Source: Hephaestia caeni (GTDB lineage Bacteria; Pseudomonadota; Alphaproteobacteria; Sphingomonadales; Sphingomonadaceae). From it: a DNA stretch of 64,000 nt. Where the stretch lies: contig NZ_QXDC01000002.1 of the NCBI RefSeq assembly GCF_003550065.1, positions 1,546,260 to 1,610,259 of the forward strand, written 5' to 3'. Positions 37,838 through 46,886 of this stretch are shown here, piece after piece; within the stretch, counting starts at the first letter, position 1, and each line of letters opens with the position of its first letter. The notes under the pieces were generated by a model. The model had not been told where the DNA came from. It did no database searches and worked only from the letters and a program-made list of their open reading frames with translations. The position numbers and the translations under genes are program-made.

Positions 37838-39622
37838 ATGGGGGAAGCACCGCGCAAGCTTATGCTCGCCATCGCGACGCTCTGCGTCATGGCTGGCCCT
37901 GCGGCCTTCGGACGGCCTCAAGCCGCAGACCCTGCGACGATTGCGCAGGCCATCGGCGACCGCATCGTCGCCGACACGGTGTTTCACCTCGAGGTTCAGC
38001 CGGCGAACGGCCTGCAACAGGGCTTCTACCCGCTCGCTGCCGAGCCGGGCGACGCGCATAATTTCGTCCTGTTCGCCGCCGACATCGATTGTCGCGCACA
38101 TTGTGCCGAAGCGCCTGTCGACCTGCGCTACGCCGCTTCGCCCGGCGACTTGCGCATCCTCGTCGACGGACGCGAGATTTTCCGCACCCGGATCGTCGAC
38201 CCGATCGACGTGCGCGAGCGCGATTACAATGTCGTCGACGTGCCGATCGCGAAGCGCGATTTTCTGGCGTCCGGGCCGTCGCGCCTGGTGATCATGTTCC
38301 GGCCGGAGCACGACGACGGCTTCGTCCTTCCCGGTCTGACCTTCGGCAATGGCATAGGCGCGCAGGACAAGGTGACGCTTCGCCCCGCGGGATTGACCGG
38401 AAGCCTCGACAAATCGGTTCGTTTCCTGCGGACGCGCATCGCCAGCGAAAGCGAATTGCCGGCCGCGCTGGCCGACCTCGATGCCAGGGCGTCGGCCGGC
38501 GCCGGTGCGGCGAACCGCTGGCGCCCGGTCAGGCGCGTCGATCGCCTCCAGAATGCCGATCCGCTGGCCATCTCCGACTGGCGCTATTTCAGTGGCGCGA
38601 TCCAGTCGGCGATGCTCGAGACGGCCGATCGGTTCGACCGTCCCGACTTCGAAAACTATGTCGCCCGGCACGTCGCCTTCTTCCTCGACAATATCGAAAT
38701 CGTGCGCGCCGAACGCGCGGCGAAGCACCAGCTCGACGGCCCGTTCGCCCATTATTTCCGCTTCGCCCTGCTCGATGATGTCGGGCCGCAGGCCACCGCG
38801 ATGATCGAATGGAACGCGCGCTTGCCGGAACGATCGCGCGTCGCGCGGATCGACGCGCTGATCGCCCCCGCGATCGACGCGATCCTGGGTGTGCCGCGTC
38901 TCGCGGACGGCACGATGGCGCGGCTGACGCCGTCGCGTCACACAATCTGGGCCGACGATCTTTATATGGGCGCGGCATCGCTTGTGCGGATCGGCACCCT
39001 CATGCACCGCCCCGACCTGCTCGACGAAGCCGCGCGACAGGCGCTGCTTTTCGACAGGCACCTGCGCGACGATCGAAGCGGGCTCTATTTTCATGGATGG
39101 TTTGAAACCACGGCAAGCCCCTCGTCGAGCAAATGGGCGCGCGCCAACGGCTGGACGATGCTCGCCAAGCTCCAGATCCTGAAAGCCCTGCCCGCCGACC
39201 ATCCGGATCGTCCCGCGCTCCAGCGCGCGTTTGCCGCGCACGCAAGCGCGCTGAAGGCGGCTCAATCCCCCGATGGCCGGTGGCACCAGGTGCTCGACAA
39301 CCAGGACACCTACCTCGAGACCTCCGCGACCGCGATGTTCGTGGCCGCGATGGCCGAAGGCGTGACGCGCCGCTGGCTCGACGCTGCCACATTCGATCCC
39401 GTGATCGCCCGCGGCTGGGCGGCGGTTGCGAAGCAGGTGCGGCCCGACGGTCGTGTCGAGGGAATCGTCGTGGGAACGCCGATCCTGTCGAACGACGACG
39501 AGTATAACGCACAGAAAATCAGGCTGAACGATCCCAGGGGGCTGGCGGCGATGTTGTTCGCCAGCATTGCCGTTGCCGATTGGCAGGCGTTTCGGGCGGC
39601 CGAGGGACGAGGAACCAAATGA
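37838..39622 (+). CDS. Unsaturated uronyl hydrolase, GH105 family, with N-terminal beta domain
   Basis: Removes the 4,5-unsaturated uronic acid that polysaccharide lyases leave at the non-reducing end. Of 594 residues, 1-25 form a signal peptide, the next ~170 a beta-rich domain, and the remainder the alpha/alpha6 barrel. Family signatures are WADDLYMGAASL (Asp373/Asp374 area), SKWARANGW (431-439) and DTYLETSATAMF. It implies that a lyase acts upstream. I chose the ATG at 37838, preceded by GGGAGGG; earlier in-frame starts reach into the sulfatase 3 promoter. The stop overlaps the next start (ATGA). Confidence 0.87.
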   Translation: MGEAPRKLMLAIATLCVMAGPAAFGRPQAADPATIAQAIGDRIVADTVFHLEVQPANGLQQGFYPLAAEPGDAHNFVLFAADIDCRAHCAEAPVDLRYAASPGDLRILVDGREIFRTRIVDPIDVRERDYNVVDVPIAKRDFLASGPSRLVIMFRPEHDDGFVLPGLTFGNGIGAQDKVTLRPAGLTGSLDKSVRFLRTRIASESELPAALADLDARASAGAGAANRWRPVRRVDRLQNADPLAISDWRYFSGAIQSAMLETADRFDRPDFENYVARHVAFFLDNIEIVRAERAAKHQLDGPFAHYFRFALLDDVGPQATAMIEWNARLPERSRVARIDALIAPAIDAILGVPRLADGTMARLTPSRHTIWADDLYMGAASLVRIGTLMHRPDLLDEAARQALLFDRHLRDDRSGLYFHGWFETTASPSSSKWARANGWTMLAKLQILKALPADHPDRPALQRAFAAHASALKAAQSPDGRWHQVLDNQDTYLETSATAMFVAAMAEGVTRRWLDAATFDPVIARGWAAVAKQVRPDGRVEGIVVGTPILSNDDEYNAQKIRLNDPRGLAAMLFASIAVADWQAFRAAEGRGTK

Positions 39623-42165
39623 CATCTCGCTTCAAACGCATGGTGCGGCGCAGCCCGCATCTGACGCTGGCGCTCACCCTCGCGATTGCCTGCCCCGCCC
39701 CTGCTTTCGCGCAAGACGTGCTCGCGCTCGATTTCGGCCCCGTCGCCTCGAACCGGAGCGGCATGCACAACGTGGGGTTGGATGGTTCCCCAGCCGCCGG
39801 CGCGACCTGGATCGTGCGTCCCACCACCCAGAACGTCCACAAGGCCGTGGAACGAAGCCGCGACGCGGTGACGATCGACAGCGTCGGCGGCGACGAGCTG
39901 GCGCTCCGCGTTGCCGCACCCGCCAAATTCGCCCACATCGCCTTCTTTACCGAAGCCGGCACGCAGGACAGTAGCGAGCTGCTCCTGTCGATCGACGGCA
40001 CGAAGCGGGATCTGGGATGGCTCGCCTTCGATGCGTCGAACGAACCGCGCACCAACCCCCGGCCCGAGGTCAGGCTCTTCTCGACGACCATCGAGACGAC
40101 GGGCGACCATATCGACCTGCGCTGGTCCAACCCGGCCGATCCCGTTCTTCTGGGCTGGCTGCAAGTCACGCCGCTGGCCGCGCCGAGGATCGCCGACGCG
40201 CGATTGCTCCGGTTGCTGGCACACGCCGGCGACACCGACAGGATGGAGCCGCTCGCGGGGATTCGGGAACAGCTCGGGCAAGCGACGCCGACTTTGGCGG
40301 GCGAGGCCGCGGTCGTCGATTTCTGGCTCGACACCATGATCAAGGCCGATCGCTATTTCGAGGAATATCGCGGCTGGACCTGGGCGGACCAGAAGACCGG
40401 CCTGTCGATGTTCGGCCGCTATCCGCAGGCGATCATGTGGCTCGACGGCCTGATCGCGGACCCGATGTTCCGCGCCACGCCACTTTATCCGCGCGCGCTC
40501 CTCCAGCGCGCACGGCTCCAATATTGGATGTGGATGGAAGGGTCTGACAGGGGCGGCATACCCGCGGCGTCCGTTCGCGACTGGAAAGCGCTCGCGGCAA
40601 TGGGCGTCCGCCCCGATCTGACGCCCATGTATCTGGGCGAAAAGGTTCCCCACGCCAGCCCATGCGATATGCTGACCAATGCCCGGGAAAGCCCCCTTTG
40701 GGCCGTCCGGCAGCGCGAAGCGCTGTGCCGGCTCGACGAACTGCTCGGCTGGTGGGTGACCGAACGCCAGGCGGAAAACGGTGAGCTCGGCGGCAAATGG
40801 GGTGACGATGTCGAAATGCTGCGCTGGTGGCAGATCCCGCTGCTCGCCGGCAGCAAGCAGGCGTGGCAGGGCTGGACGCGCGTTGCCGAGGGCGTCTGGG
40901 CGAGCGATCTCGTCGCCGACGGCTATCATCGTCGAATCTCCGACGTCGAGCACGCCGCGGAGCCGATCTCGGATACGATGCTGATCTACGCGCTTTCGGG
41001 CGAGCCTGAACGGCTTGCCCGTCTTGAACCTTCGGCGCGCCAGTTCGCCCGATCGTGGACGGGGCAGGTCGGCAAGAACGAGCGGCGCTTCCACAGCGCC
41101 TGGTTCGGAACCGAGGGCGTCGACGATCGCCCGCCGCGCGACCGCGACGTGCCGATGAACGCGCGCGCGGTGAAGGCAGTCCGCTTCTACGCCAACACCA
41201 CCGGCGATGCGGCCACCAAGCGCGCGCTGCTCGATTGGTCACGCATGTGGGCAAAGGCCACGCTGTCGATCGACAAGGGCAAGCCGGCCGGCGTGGTGCC
41301 GCCGTCGATCCGCTTCGCCGATGGCAAGATCAACGGCGACGAGCCCAATTGGTATCAGGCGAATATGTTCTGGCGCTATTTCGAATGGAGTGGCGACGCC
41401 CAGATCTACGATCAGTTGCTGTTCGCCTCGCAAATCGGCAACGATCCCGCATTGCGCGCGCCGCTTATCGAAGCGTTCGATCTCGCCGCGCGCTATGGAA
41501 GGGAGACCGATGCCGATGCGGCGACGGGCTCCGCTCCCTGGGCGGCACGCGCGCTGTTCGACGACGAATCGTTTCACGCCATCTGGGGACAATGGCGTCT
41601 GCTGACGGGGGACAGCCGCTACGACACCCTGCTCAAGCAGGTCACGTCGAGCCAGTATCTGCGGTTCCGCCTTACCGGGGACGATACCGTGCTCGCGACG
41701 GCGGGACAGGGGATCATCGATCGGTTGAAGATCAACTGGCCGCTGCTGACGAGCGAGGTTCTGTTCACTGACCGCGTCTACGCCTCGACCCGCCGGGGCC
41801 ACGCCGATTATACCGACATGATCGCGATGATGACCGGCGCCATGACGACCGACTCCCCTTATTATCACGTCACCTGGCACGATCGCAGCGGCGATCTCGC
41901 CTATCTCGTCCGCGACGCGCAGCCGGACATCCTCCGGGTGGATATCGCGTCGTTCGCGCCCAACGCGTCGGTGACCGCCAAATTCTGGCAGCTCGCCGAC
42001 GGGGCCTATTGCCTGGCGGTTCGCGATCCGTCGGGCCGGTCGACGCTGGAGACGCTCGCGGTATCGCACCGCGGGCAGGAACACGGCTTCGAATTGCCCG
42101 CTGCCGGCGTCTACCATATCGACGTGTCCCCGGCCGACACGACAGGCCGCTGCTCCGCCACGTAA
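39619..42165 (+). CDS. Large exported protein, 848 aa, candidate polysaccharide lyase or glycan hydrolase
   Basis: I do not recognise a named family. A long Sec signal (to CPAPAFAQ, residue 32) leads to a beta-rich domain of about 180 residues and then a large helical region rich in Trp and Tyr. GELGGKWGDDVEMLRWW (from residue 388, with Asp396, Asp397 and Glu399) looks like the core of an alpha/alpha-toroid active site; WYQANMFWRYFEWSGD and HADYTDMIAMMTG follow. The C-terminus (about 770-848) is again beta-rich. This beta-toroid-beta layout is seen in large polysaccharide lyases. It is translationally coupled to the GH105 gene, which needs a lyase product. No lyase is otherwise recognisable in the locus. 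Confidence 0.75.
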   Translation: MTSRFKRMVRRSPHLTLALTLAIACPAPAFAQDVLALDFGPVASNRSGMHNVGLDGSPAAGATWIVRPTTQNVHKAVERSRDAVTIDSVGGDELALRVAAPAKFAHIAFFTEAGTQDSSELLLSIDGTKRDLGWLAFDASNEPRTNPRPEVRLFSTTIETTGDHIDLRWSNPADPVLLGWLQVTPLAAPRIADARLLRLLAHAGDTDRMEPLAGIREQLGQATPTLAGEAAVVDFWLDTMIKADRYFEEYRGWTWADQKTGLSMFGRYPQAIMWLDGLIADPMFRATPLYPRALLQRARLQYWMWMEGSDRGGIPAASVRDWKALAAMGVRPDLTPMYLGEKVPHASPCDMLTNARESPLWAVRQREALCRLDELLGWWVTERQAENGELGGKWGDDVEMLRWWQIPLLAGSKQAWQGWTRVAEGVWASDLVADGYHRRISDVEHAAEPISDTMLIYALSGEPERLARLEPSARQFARSWTGQVGKNERRFHSAWFGTEGVDDRPPRDRDVPMNARAVKAVRFYANTTGDAATKRALLDWSRMWAKATLSIDKGKPAGVVPPSIRFADGKINGDEPNWYQANMFWRYFEWSGDAQIYDQLLFASQIGNDPALRAPLIEAFDLAARYGRETDADAATGSAPWAARALFDDESFHAIWGQWRLLTGDSRYDTLLKQVTSSQYLRFRLTGDDTVLATAGQGIIDRLKINWPLLTSEVLFTDRVYASTRRGHADYTDMIAMMTGAMTTDSPYYHVTWHDRSGDLAYLVRDAQPDILRVDIASFAPNASVTAKFWQLADGAYCLAVRDPSGRSTLETLAVSHRGQEHGFELPAAGVYHIDVSPADTTGRCSAT

Positions 42166-42191
42166 GCGGCCGGGGCGCCGGAGGCCTGCCC

Positions 42192-42344
42192 CTAGAGCCT
42201 GATGACTTTACGCCGAGCCGCATTCTAAAAGCCGTTCGTGCTGAGCCTGTCGAAGCACCGTTCTATTCTTTGGCCTATCGAAAGGAGAACAGCCCTTCGA
42301 CAAGCTCAGGGCGAACGGTTCGACGTAAAGTCATCAGGCCCTAA
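42192..42344. mobile_element. Nested inverted-repeat element after the 848-aa gene (repeat copy 4 inside)
   Basis: Outer arms GCCTGATGACTTTACG (42197-42212) and CGTAAAGTCATCAGGC (42324-42339) are perfect complements, flanked by CTAGA and CCTAA. Inside, 42232-42318 is a copy of the repeat found at 594, 2419 and 8751. The right end contains the stop codon of sulfatase 4 (42341-42343). It has no coding capacity. It separates two convergent genes and can fold as a long hairpin. Confidence 0.7.
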
Positions 42345-43969
42345 TCCAGCGGCGGCGGGAATTTCCGCGTTACGCCTTCGAGCCTGGGATATTGCTCCCA
42401 TTGCTCGGGATAACGGCCGACGCGCGGGTCTCCCGTCTCGACGAGGTATCTGATCAGCTTCAGATCCATCTCGTCGGCGATGCGCGCATATTCAGGCTGA
42501 TCGGCGACATTGTGCTGCTGATCGGGATCGTTGCGCAGATCGTATAGTTCGCGCGGCGGCCGCGGCGCGACCGCGAGGTCGAAAAGGCGCCGGACGGTAG
42601 CGTCGTCGCGATGCTCGAACATATCCTTCTGGATGCCCGATCGATCGATGTCGAAATAGGCCATATGATCCTGCCCGGGGCTGTTATCGTCCGACAGCGC
42701 ACGCGGCGCGCCCGCCGGACCGCGCTCGGGATGAAAGTTGCGGATGTACAGGAAGTCCCGCGTCCGAAGCGACCGCGCCGGGTAGCCGAGATTGTGCCAG
42801 CGCGACGACGAATGACGCTCGCGGCCGGCCGCAACGAAATCGCGCGCCTTGAACGCCCTGGCGCCATCGCCCCCCAGCAACGGCAGCAAGTCCACGCCCG
42901 CCATCCGATAGGGCGGCGCCACCCCCGCGGCCGCGTAGATCGTCGGTGCCAGATCGACGAGGCTGACGAGCTGATCCAGCCGGCGGCCGCTGTCGACATG
43001 CCCCGGCCAGGCAATCGCGAGCGGCACCCGGAGCCCCGAATCGTAAAGATTGGCCTTGGCCCGCGGGAACGGCATCCCATTGTCCGAGGTGACGATGACG
43101 ATCGTATTGTCGAGTTCTCCCCGCCGCTCGAGTTCGTCGAGCATCCGCCCGAGATGGCGGTCGAACCATTCGATCTCGAACGCATAATCGGCAAGGGTCG
43201 AATGCGCCGCGGGGGTATCGGCAAGAAACGGCGGCACCGTCGTGCGCCCGGCGCGCCACGTGTCGACCGATCCCGCGCCCGGCGTGAAGGGCAGATGCGG
43301 CTCATGCGCGCCGTACCAGAAGAAGAACGGGGCATCGCCCTGCCGCGCGTCGAGAAACGCGTTGAAATTGGCGGCATAGTCGACCGGCGAGATCGCCTTG
43401 CTCGGGGGGGTGAGGCGGATGCGATCATAGACTGGGCCGGCGGGATTGTTCTGTCGCTCGTCCTGCCATCGCCCCGGCCCCCATCCCTTGCCGGTATACC
43501 CCACATGATAGCGTTCTTGCGCGAGCCTTTCGGGGATCGTCGTGAAGATCGCGGGGAAATTGCTGGCATGCGTGCCTGCCGCGCCGGTGGACCAGCTATT
43601 GAGGCCCGTCAGCAGCGCCGCCCGGCTGGGGCTGCATCCGGGCGACGAGGCAAAGGCGTGGCTGAACAGCGCGCCCCGGGCGGCAACGCGATCGAAGGCC
43701 GGTGTGCGGACAAACCGGCTGCCATAAGCGGAGGCGTAAGGATAGCTTTGGTCGTCCGAGATCGCGATCAGGATGTTCGGTCGCTTCGCCGGCGCCGCGA
43801 CGGCGGCCGGCAGCGTGCCCGCCGTCAGCGTCAAGGCAACCGCCGCCCCGATCAGAAGCCGCCGTGATATCAGATCGCGTCGACGCCGGATGCGCGCGGT
43901 GCCATCCCCCTCAGAGCCATCGCCGTCGGTCGACGAGCTTGCACCGGTCAAGCAGCTATGTTGCGCCAT
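42341..43969 (-). CDS. Sulfatase 4, Tat-exported (S1 family, sulfamidase-like)
   Basis: A 542-residue sulfatase with an unusually long N-terminal lead (MAQHSCLTG...) before a twin-arginine signal (RRRRDLISRRLLIGAAVAL). The catalytic fold starts ILIAISDDQSYPYAS; the formylglycine site is canonical at Cys112 (GCSPSRAALLTGLNSWSTG). WYGAHEPHLPF, VTSDNGMPFPRAKANLYDSG and LAIAWPGH fit the N-sulfoglucosamine-sulfohydrolase-like group. The GGGGAG ribosome site upstream supports the ATG at 43969. It diverges from manD over a region with two operator-like sites. Its stop codon lies in the repeat at 42192-42344. Confidence 0.87.
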   Translation of the reverse strand: MAQHSCLTGASSSTDGDGSEGDGTARIRRRRDLISRRLLIGAAVALTLTAGTLPAAVAAPAKRPNILIAISDDQSYPYASAYGSRFVRTPAFDRVAARGALFSHAFASSPGCSPSRAALLTGLNSWSTGAAGTHASNFPAIFTTIPERLAQERYHVGYTGKGWGPGRWQDERQNNPAGPVYDRIRLTPPSKAISPVDYAANFNAFLDARQGDAPFFFWYGAHEPHLPFTPGAGSVDTWRAGRTTVPPFLADTPAAHSTLADYAFEIEWFDRHLGRMLDELERRGELDNTIVIVTSDNGMPFPRAKANLYDSGLRVPLAIAWPGHVDSGRRLDQLVSLVDLAPTIYAAAGVAPPYRMAGVDLLPLLGGDGARAFKARDFVAAGRERHSSSRWHNLGYPARSLRTRDFLYIRNFHPERGPAGAPRALSDDNSPGQDHMAYFDIDRSGIQKDMFEHRDDATVRRLFDLAVAPRPPRELYDLRNDPDQQHNVADQPEYARIADEMDLKLIRYLVETGDPRVGRYPEQWEQYPRLEGVTRKFPPPLD

Positions 43970-44077
43970 TTCTCAAATCGCTCCCCTGCCCCAGCCCGCC
44001 CGACAAGCCACCATACGCCGGAAACGCAATCGATCGCGGAGTCGTTGTCAACCGCTTTTGATACTGGACACGGATAT

Positions 44078-44117
44078 ATTGGTCAGATAGGTTTCGTCAA
44101 CGCTTCATGACCAGTTA
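44078..44117. promoter_or_regulatory. Two GntR-type half-operators between sulfatase 4 and manD
   Basis: ATTGGTCAGATAGGT (44078-44092) faces manD and keeps a perfect left half. CATGACCAGTTA (44106-44117) reads TAACTGGTCATG on the other strand. They sit 57-96 bases before manD. Confidence 0.55.
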
Positions 44118-44173
44118 GAGATGTCCAGGCTGGTCTTTATCGGAAGCGCGTTTTTGACGAGGTAAAGGGGCGC

Positions 44174-45439
44174 ATGGCCGACGCAGACCATAAGAAACTG
44201 GCAACCGAAGCCGCCGGCACGACAAAGGAGCGCCGCATCACCGACGCGCGTGTCGTGGTGACATCGCCGGGCCGGAACTTCGTCACCGTGATCATCGAAA
44301 CCGAAGGCGGGGTAACGGGGATTGGCGACGCGACCCTGAACGGCCGCGAACTGGCTGTCGCCTCCTATCTGGTCGAGCATGTCATTCCGGCGCTCATCGG
44401 GCGCGACGCGGCGCAGATCGAGGACATCTGGCAATATCTGTACCGGGGCGCCTATTGGCGTCGCGGCCCGGTCACGATGTCGGCGATCGCGGCGATCGAC
44501 GTCGCGCTGTGGGACATCAAGGCCAAGATGGCGGGGATGCCGCTTTACCAGTTGCTCGGCGGGCGCAGCCGCGAAGGCGTCCTGGTCTACGGCCACGCCA
44601 ACGGCGGCGACATCGAGGAAACGGTCGATGCGGTCGGCAGATATATCGACATGGGCTATAAGGCGATCCGCGCGCAAAGCGGCGTTCCGGGCATCAAGGA
44701 CGCCTACGGCGTCGGACGCGGGACGATGTATTACGAGCCGGCCGACAATTCCCTGCCGAGCGTCACCGGCTGGGATACCCGCAAGGCGCTAAACTACGTC
44801 CCCAGGCTGTTCGACAAGCTGCGCCTGACCTACGGCTTCGATCACCATCTGCTCCACGACGGTCATCACCGCTACACGCCGCAGGAAGCAGCCAATCTTG
44901 GCAAGATGCTCGAACCCTATCAGCTTTTCTGGCTCGAAGACGCGACGCCTGCCGAAAATCAGGAGGTCTTCCGCCTGATCCGCCAGCATACGGTAACCCC
45001 GCTGGCGGTCGGCGAGGTTTTCAACACGATCTGGGATTGCAAGGATCTGATCGAGGAACAACTGATCGATTATATCCGCGCCACGCTGGTCCACGCGGGC
45101 GGCATCACCCATCTGCGCCGGATCGCCGATCTGGCAAGCCTGTATCAGATACGCACCGGCTGCCACGGCGCGACCGACCTGTCGCCCGCATCGATGGGCG
45201 CGGCGCTGCATTTCGACACCTGGGTGCCCAATTTCGGGATCCAGGAATATATGCGCCACAGCGACGCGACCGACGAGGTTTTCCCGCACGATTATCATTT
45301 CGCCGACGGCTATCTCCATTGCGGGGAAACGCCGGGGCATGGCGTCACGATCGACGAGGCGCTGGCGAAGAAATACCCTTATGATCCGAAGCAATTGCCG
45401 GTCGCGCGTCTCGCCGACGGCACGATGTGGAACTGGTGA
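44174..45439 (+). CDS. manD: D-mannonate dehydratase, enolase superfamily (ManD)
   Basis: Dehydrates D-mannonate to 2-keto-3-deoxygluconate in the glucuronate pathway. The 421-residue protein has the capping domain and TIM barrel of the enolase superfamily. Metal ligands fit Asp229 (HDGHH), Glu255 (WLEDATPAE) and Glu281 (VGEVFN); Arg166 (AIRAQ), Tyr178 (DAYGVG) and His231 fit the catalytic residues. All keep one constant offset from the numbering I recall for the Novosphingobium ManD, which argues for true ManD activity. An AAAGGGG leader precedes the ATG. The GH28 gene overlaps its stop (TGATG). Confidence 0.93.
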   Translation: MADADHKKLATEAAGTTKERRITDARVVVTSPGRNFVTVIIETEGGVTGIGDATLNGRELAVASYLVEHVIPALIGRDAAQIEDIWQYLYRGAYWRRGPVTMSAIAAIDVALWDIKAKMAGMPLYQLLGGRSREGVLVYGHANGGDIEETVDAVGRYIDMGYKAIRAQSGVPGIKDAYGVGRGTMYYEPADNSLPSVTGWDTRKALNYVPRLFDKLRLTYGFDHHLLHDGHHRYTPQEAANLGKMLEPYQLFWLEDATPAENQEVFRLIRQHTVTPLAVGEVFNTIWDCKDLIEEQLIDYIRATLVHAGGITHLRRIADLASLYQIRTGCHGATDLSPASMGAALHFDTWVPNFGIQEYMRHSDATDEVFPHDYHFADGYLHCGETPGHGVTIDEALAKKYPYDPKQLPVARLADGTMWNW

Positions 45440-46860
45440 TGGCGCACATTTCCCGCCGCCAGGCGCTGCTTCAGGGCGGCGCGGCCTTCGCCTTGAGCGC
45501 GTGCGCATCGCAAACGTCCGGCCTTTCGGCGGGCAGGCCGTCGACGGGCAGCGACCCGTGGGCGCGCGTCGATGGGCTGGTCGCCTCGATCGGCACCACC
45601 CGTTTCCCCGAAGCGGACTTTCCCGCGGCGGATCACGGGCTCGCGGCCGGGCGCGACGCTCGCCCGGCGATCCTCGCGGCGATCGCCGCATGTCATGAGG
45701 CGGGCGGCGGCCGCGTGCTGGTTCCGGCCGGGACATGGCGGATCGACGGGCCGATCAACCTCAGGTCGAACGTCAACCTTCATCTCGCGGAAGGCGCGAT
45801 CCTGCGCTTCTCCCCCGATCCCGAACGCTATCTTCCCCAGGTCTTCACCCGGTGGGAAGGGACCGAACTCTACAATCTCTCGCCGCTTTTCTACACCGCC
45901 GATGCGGAGAATGTCGCGATCACCGGCAAGGGCACGATCGACGGCCAGGGCGAGAAACACTGGCTGCCGTGGCGCGACGATCAGGTCGAGGCGCAGAACC
46001 GGCTCCGCAAGATGGGCAACGAGTTGGTCCCGGTGAAGGACAGGGTCTTCGGGATCAAGGATCGGCTGAGACCGCACTTCGTGCAGTTCATCAACTGCAA
46101 ACGGGTGCTCGTCGAAGGGATCACGCTCGTCGACGCGCCTTTCTGGGTTCTGCATCCGCTCTATTGTGAAGATGTCACGGTACGCGGCATCACGGTGATC
46201 AGCCGGCACGTCAACAGCGACGGGATCGATCCCGAAAGCAGCAACCGCATCCTCATCGAAGGATGCCGCTTCGACGTCGACGACGATGGCGTGGCACTCA
46301 AGGCCGGGCGCGACAACGACGCCTGGCGCGTCGCGCGCCCGTGCACCAACGTCGTCATCCGCAACTGCACCTATGTCGGCCGTCAGGGTGGCGCGGTGTC
46401 GATCGGATCGGAAATGTCGGGCGGCGTCAGCAGCGTGTTCGCCGAAAACCTGCACATTCCGCACGCCCGGCATGGCCTTTATTTCAAGGCCAATCTCGAT
46501 CGCGGCGGCGAAATTCGCGACATCCATATCCGCGGCGTGCGCGCGGGGGAGATCGACGCGATGATCACCTTCACCAACGCCTATAAGGGCTATCGTGGCG
46601 GCGACCATCCACCGCGTTTCGAAACGATTTCGATCGAGGACGTCCGATGCGAGAGCAGCCGGATCGGCATCTTCATCAAGGGCGACCCACGTGCGCCGGT
46701 ACGACACATCCTTCTTCGCGACATCGCGATCGGCCGCGCGGAAATCGCACTCGCTGCAACCGATTACGAGGATGTGATCATCGACAATGTAACCGTTGCC
46801 GGCGCGCCGGTGACGCTGGCGAACGCTCGCGACACGACCATCGGCGGGATCAAGGATTGA
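45439..46860 (+). CDS. GH28-like exported glycoside hydrolase with altered active-site motifs
   Basis: A right-handed beta-helix protein of 473 residues in the polygalacturonase family. It has a twin-arginine signal with a lipobox (SRRQALLQGGAAFALSAC, Cys22). The catalytic aspartates are present: NSDGID (Asn259-Ser-Asp261) and DVDDDGVALKAG (Asp281-283). Two other family motifs deviate: the GHG block reads RQGGAVSIGSE (Gln316 where His is usual) and the RIK block reads YFK (348-350). It may thus cut a uronoside other than plain polygalacturonate. Its ATG overlaps the manD stop, so it is in the same operon. Confidence 0.86.
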   Translation: MAHISRRQALLQGGAAFALSACASQTSGLSAGRPSTGSDPWARVDGLVASIGTTRFPEADFPAADHGLAAGRDARPAILAAIAACHEAGGGRVLVPAGTWRIDGPINLRSNVNLHLAEGAILRFSPDPERYLPQVFTRWEGTELYNLSPLFYTADAENVAITGKGTIDGQGEKHWLPWRDDQVEAQNRLRKMGNELVPVKDRVFGIKDRLRPHFVQFINCKRVLVEGITLVDAPFWVLHPLYCEDVTVRGITVISRHVNSDGIDPESSNRILIEGCRFDVDDDGVALKAGRDNDAWRVARPCTNVVIRNCTYVGRQGGAVSIGSEMSGGVSSVFAENLHIPHARHGLYFKANLDRGGEIRDIHIRGVRAGEIDAMITFTNAYKGYRGGDHPPRFETISIEDVRCESSRIGIFIKGDPRAPVRHILLRDIAIGRAEIALAATDYEDVIIDNVTVAGAPVTLANARDTTIGGIKD

Positions 46861-46886
46861 CTCGTCCCCTGGGCTGCTTTCGCATC

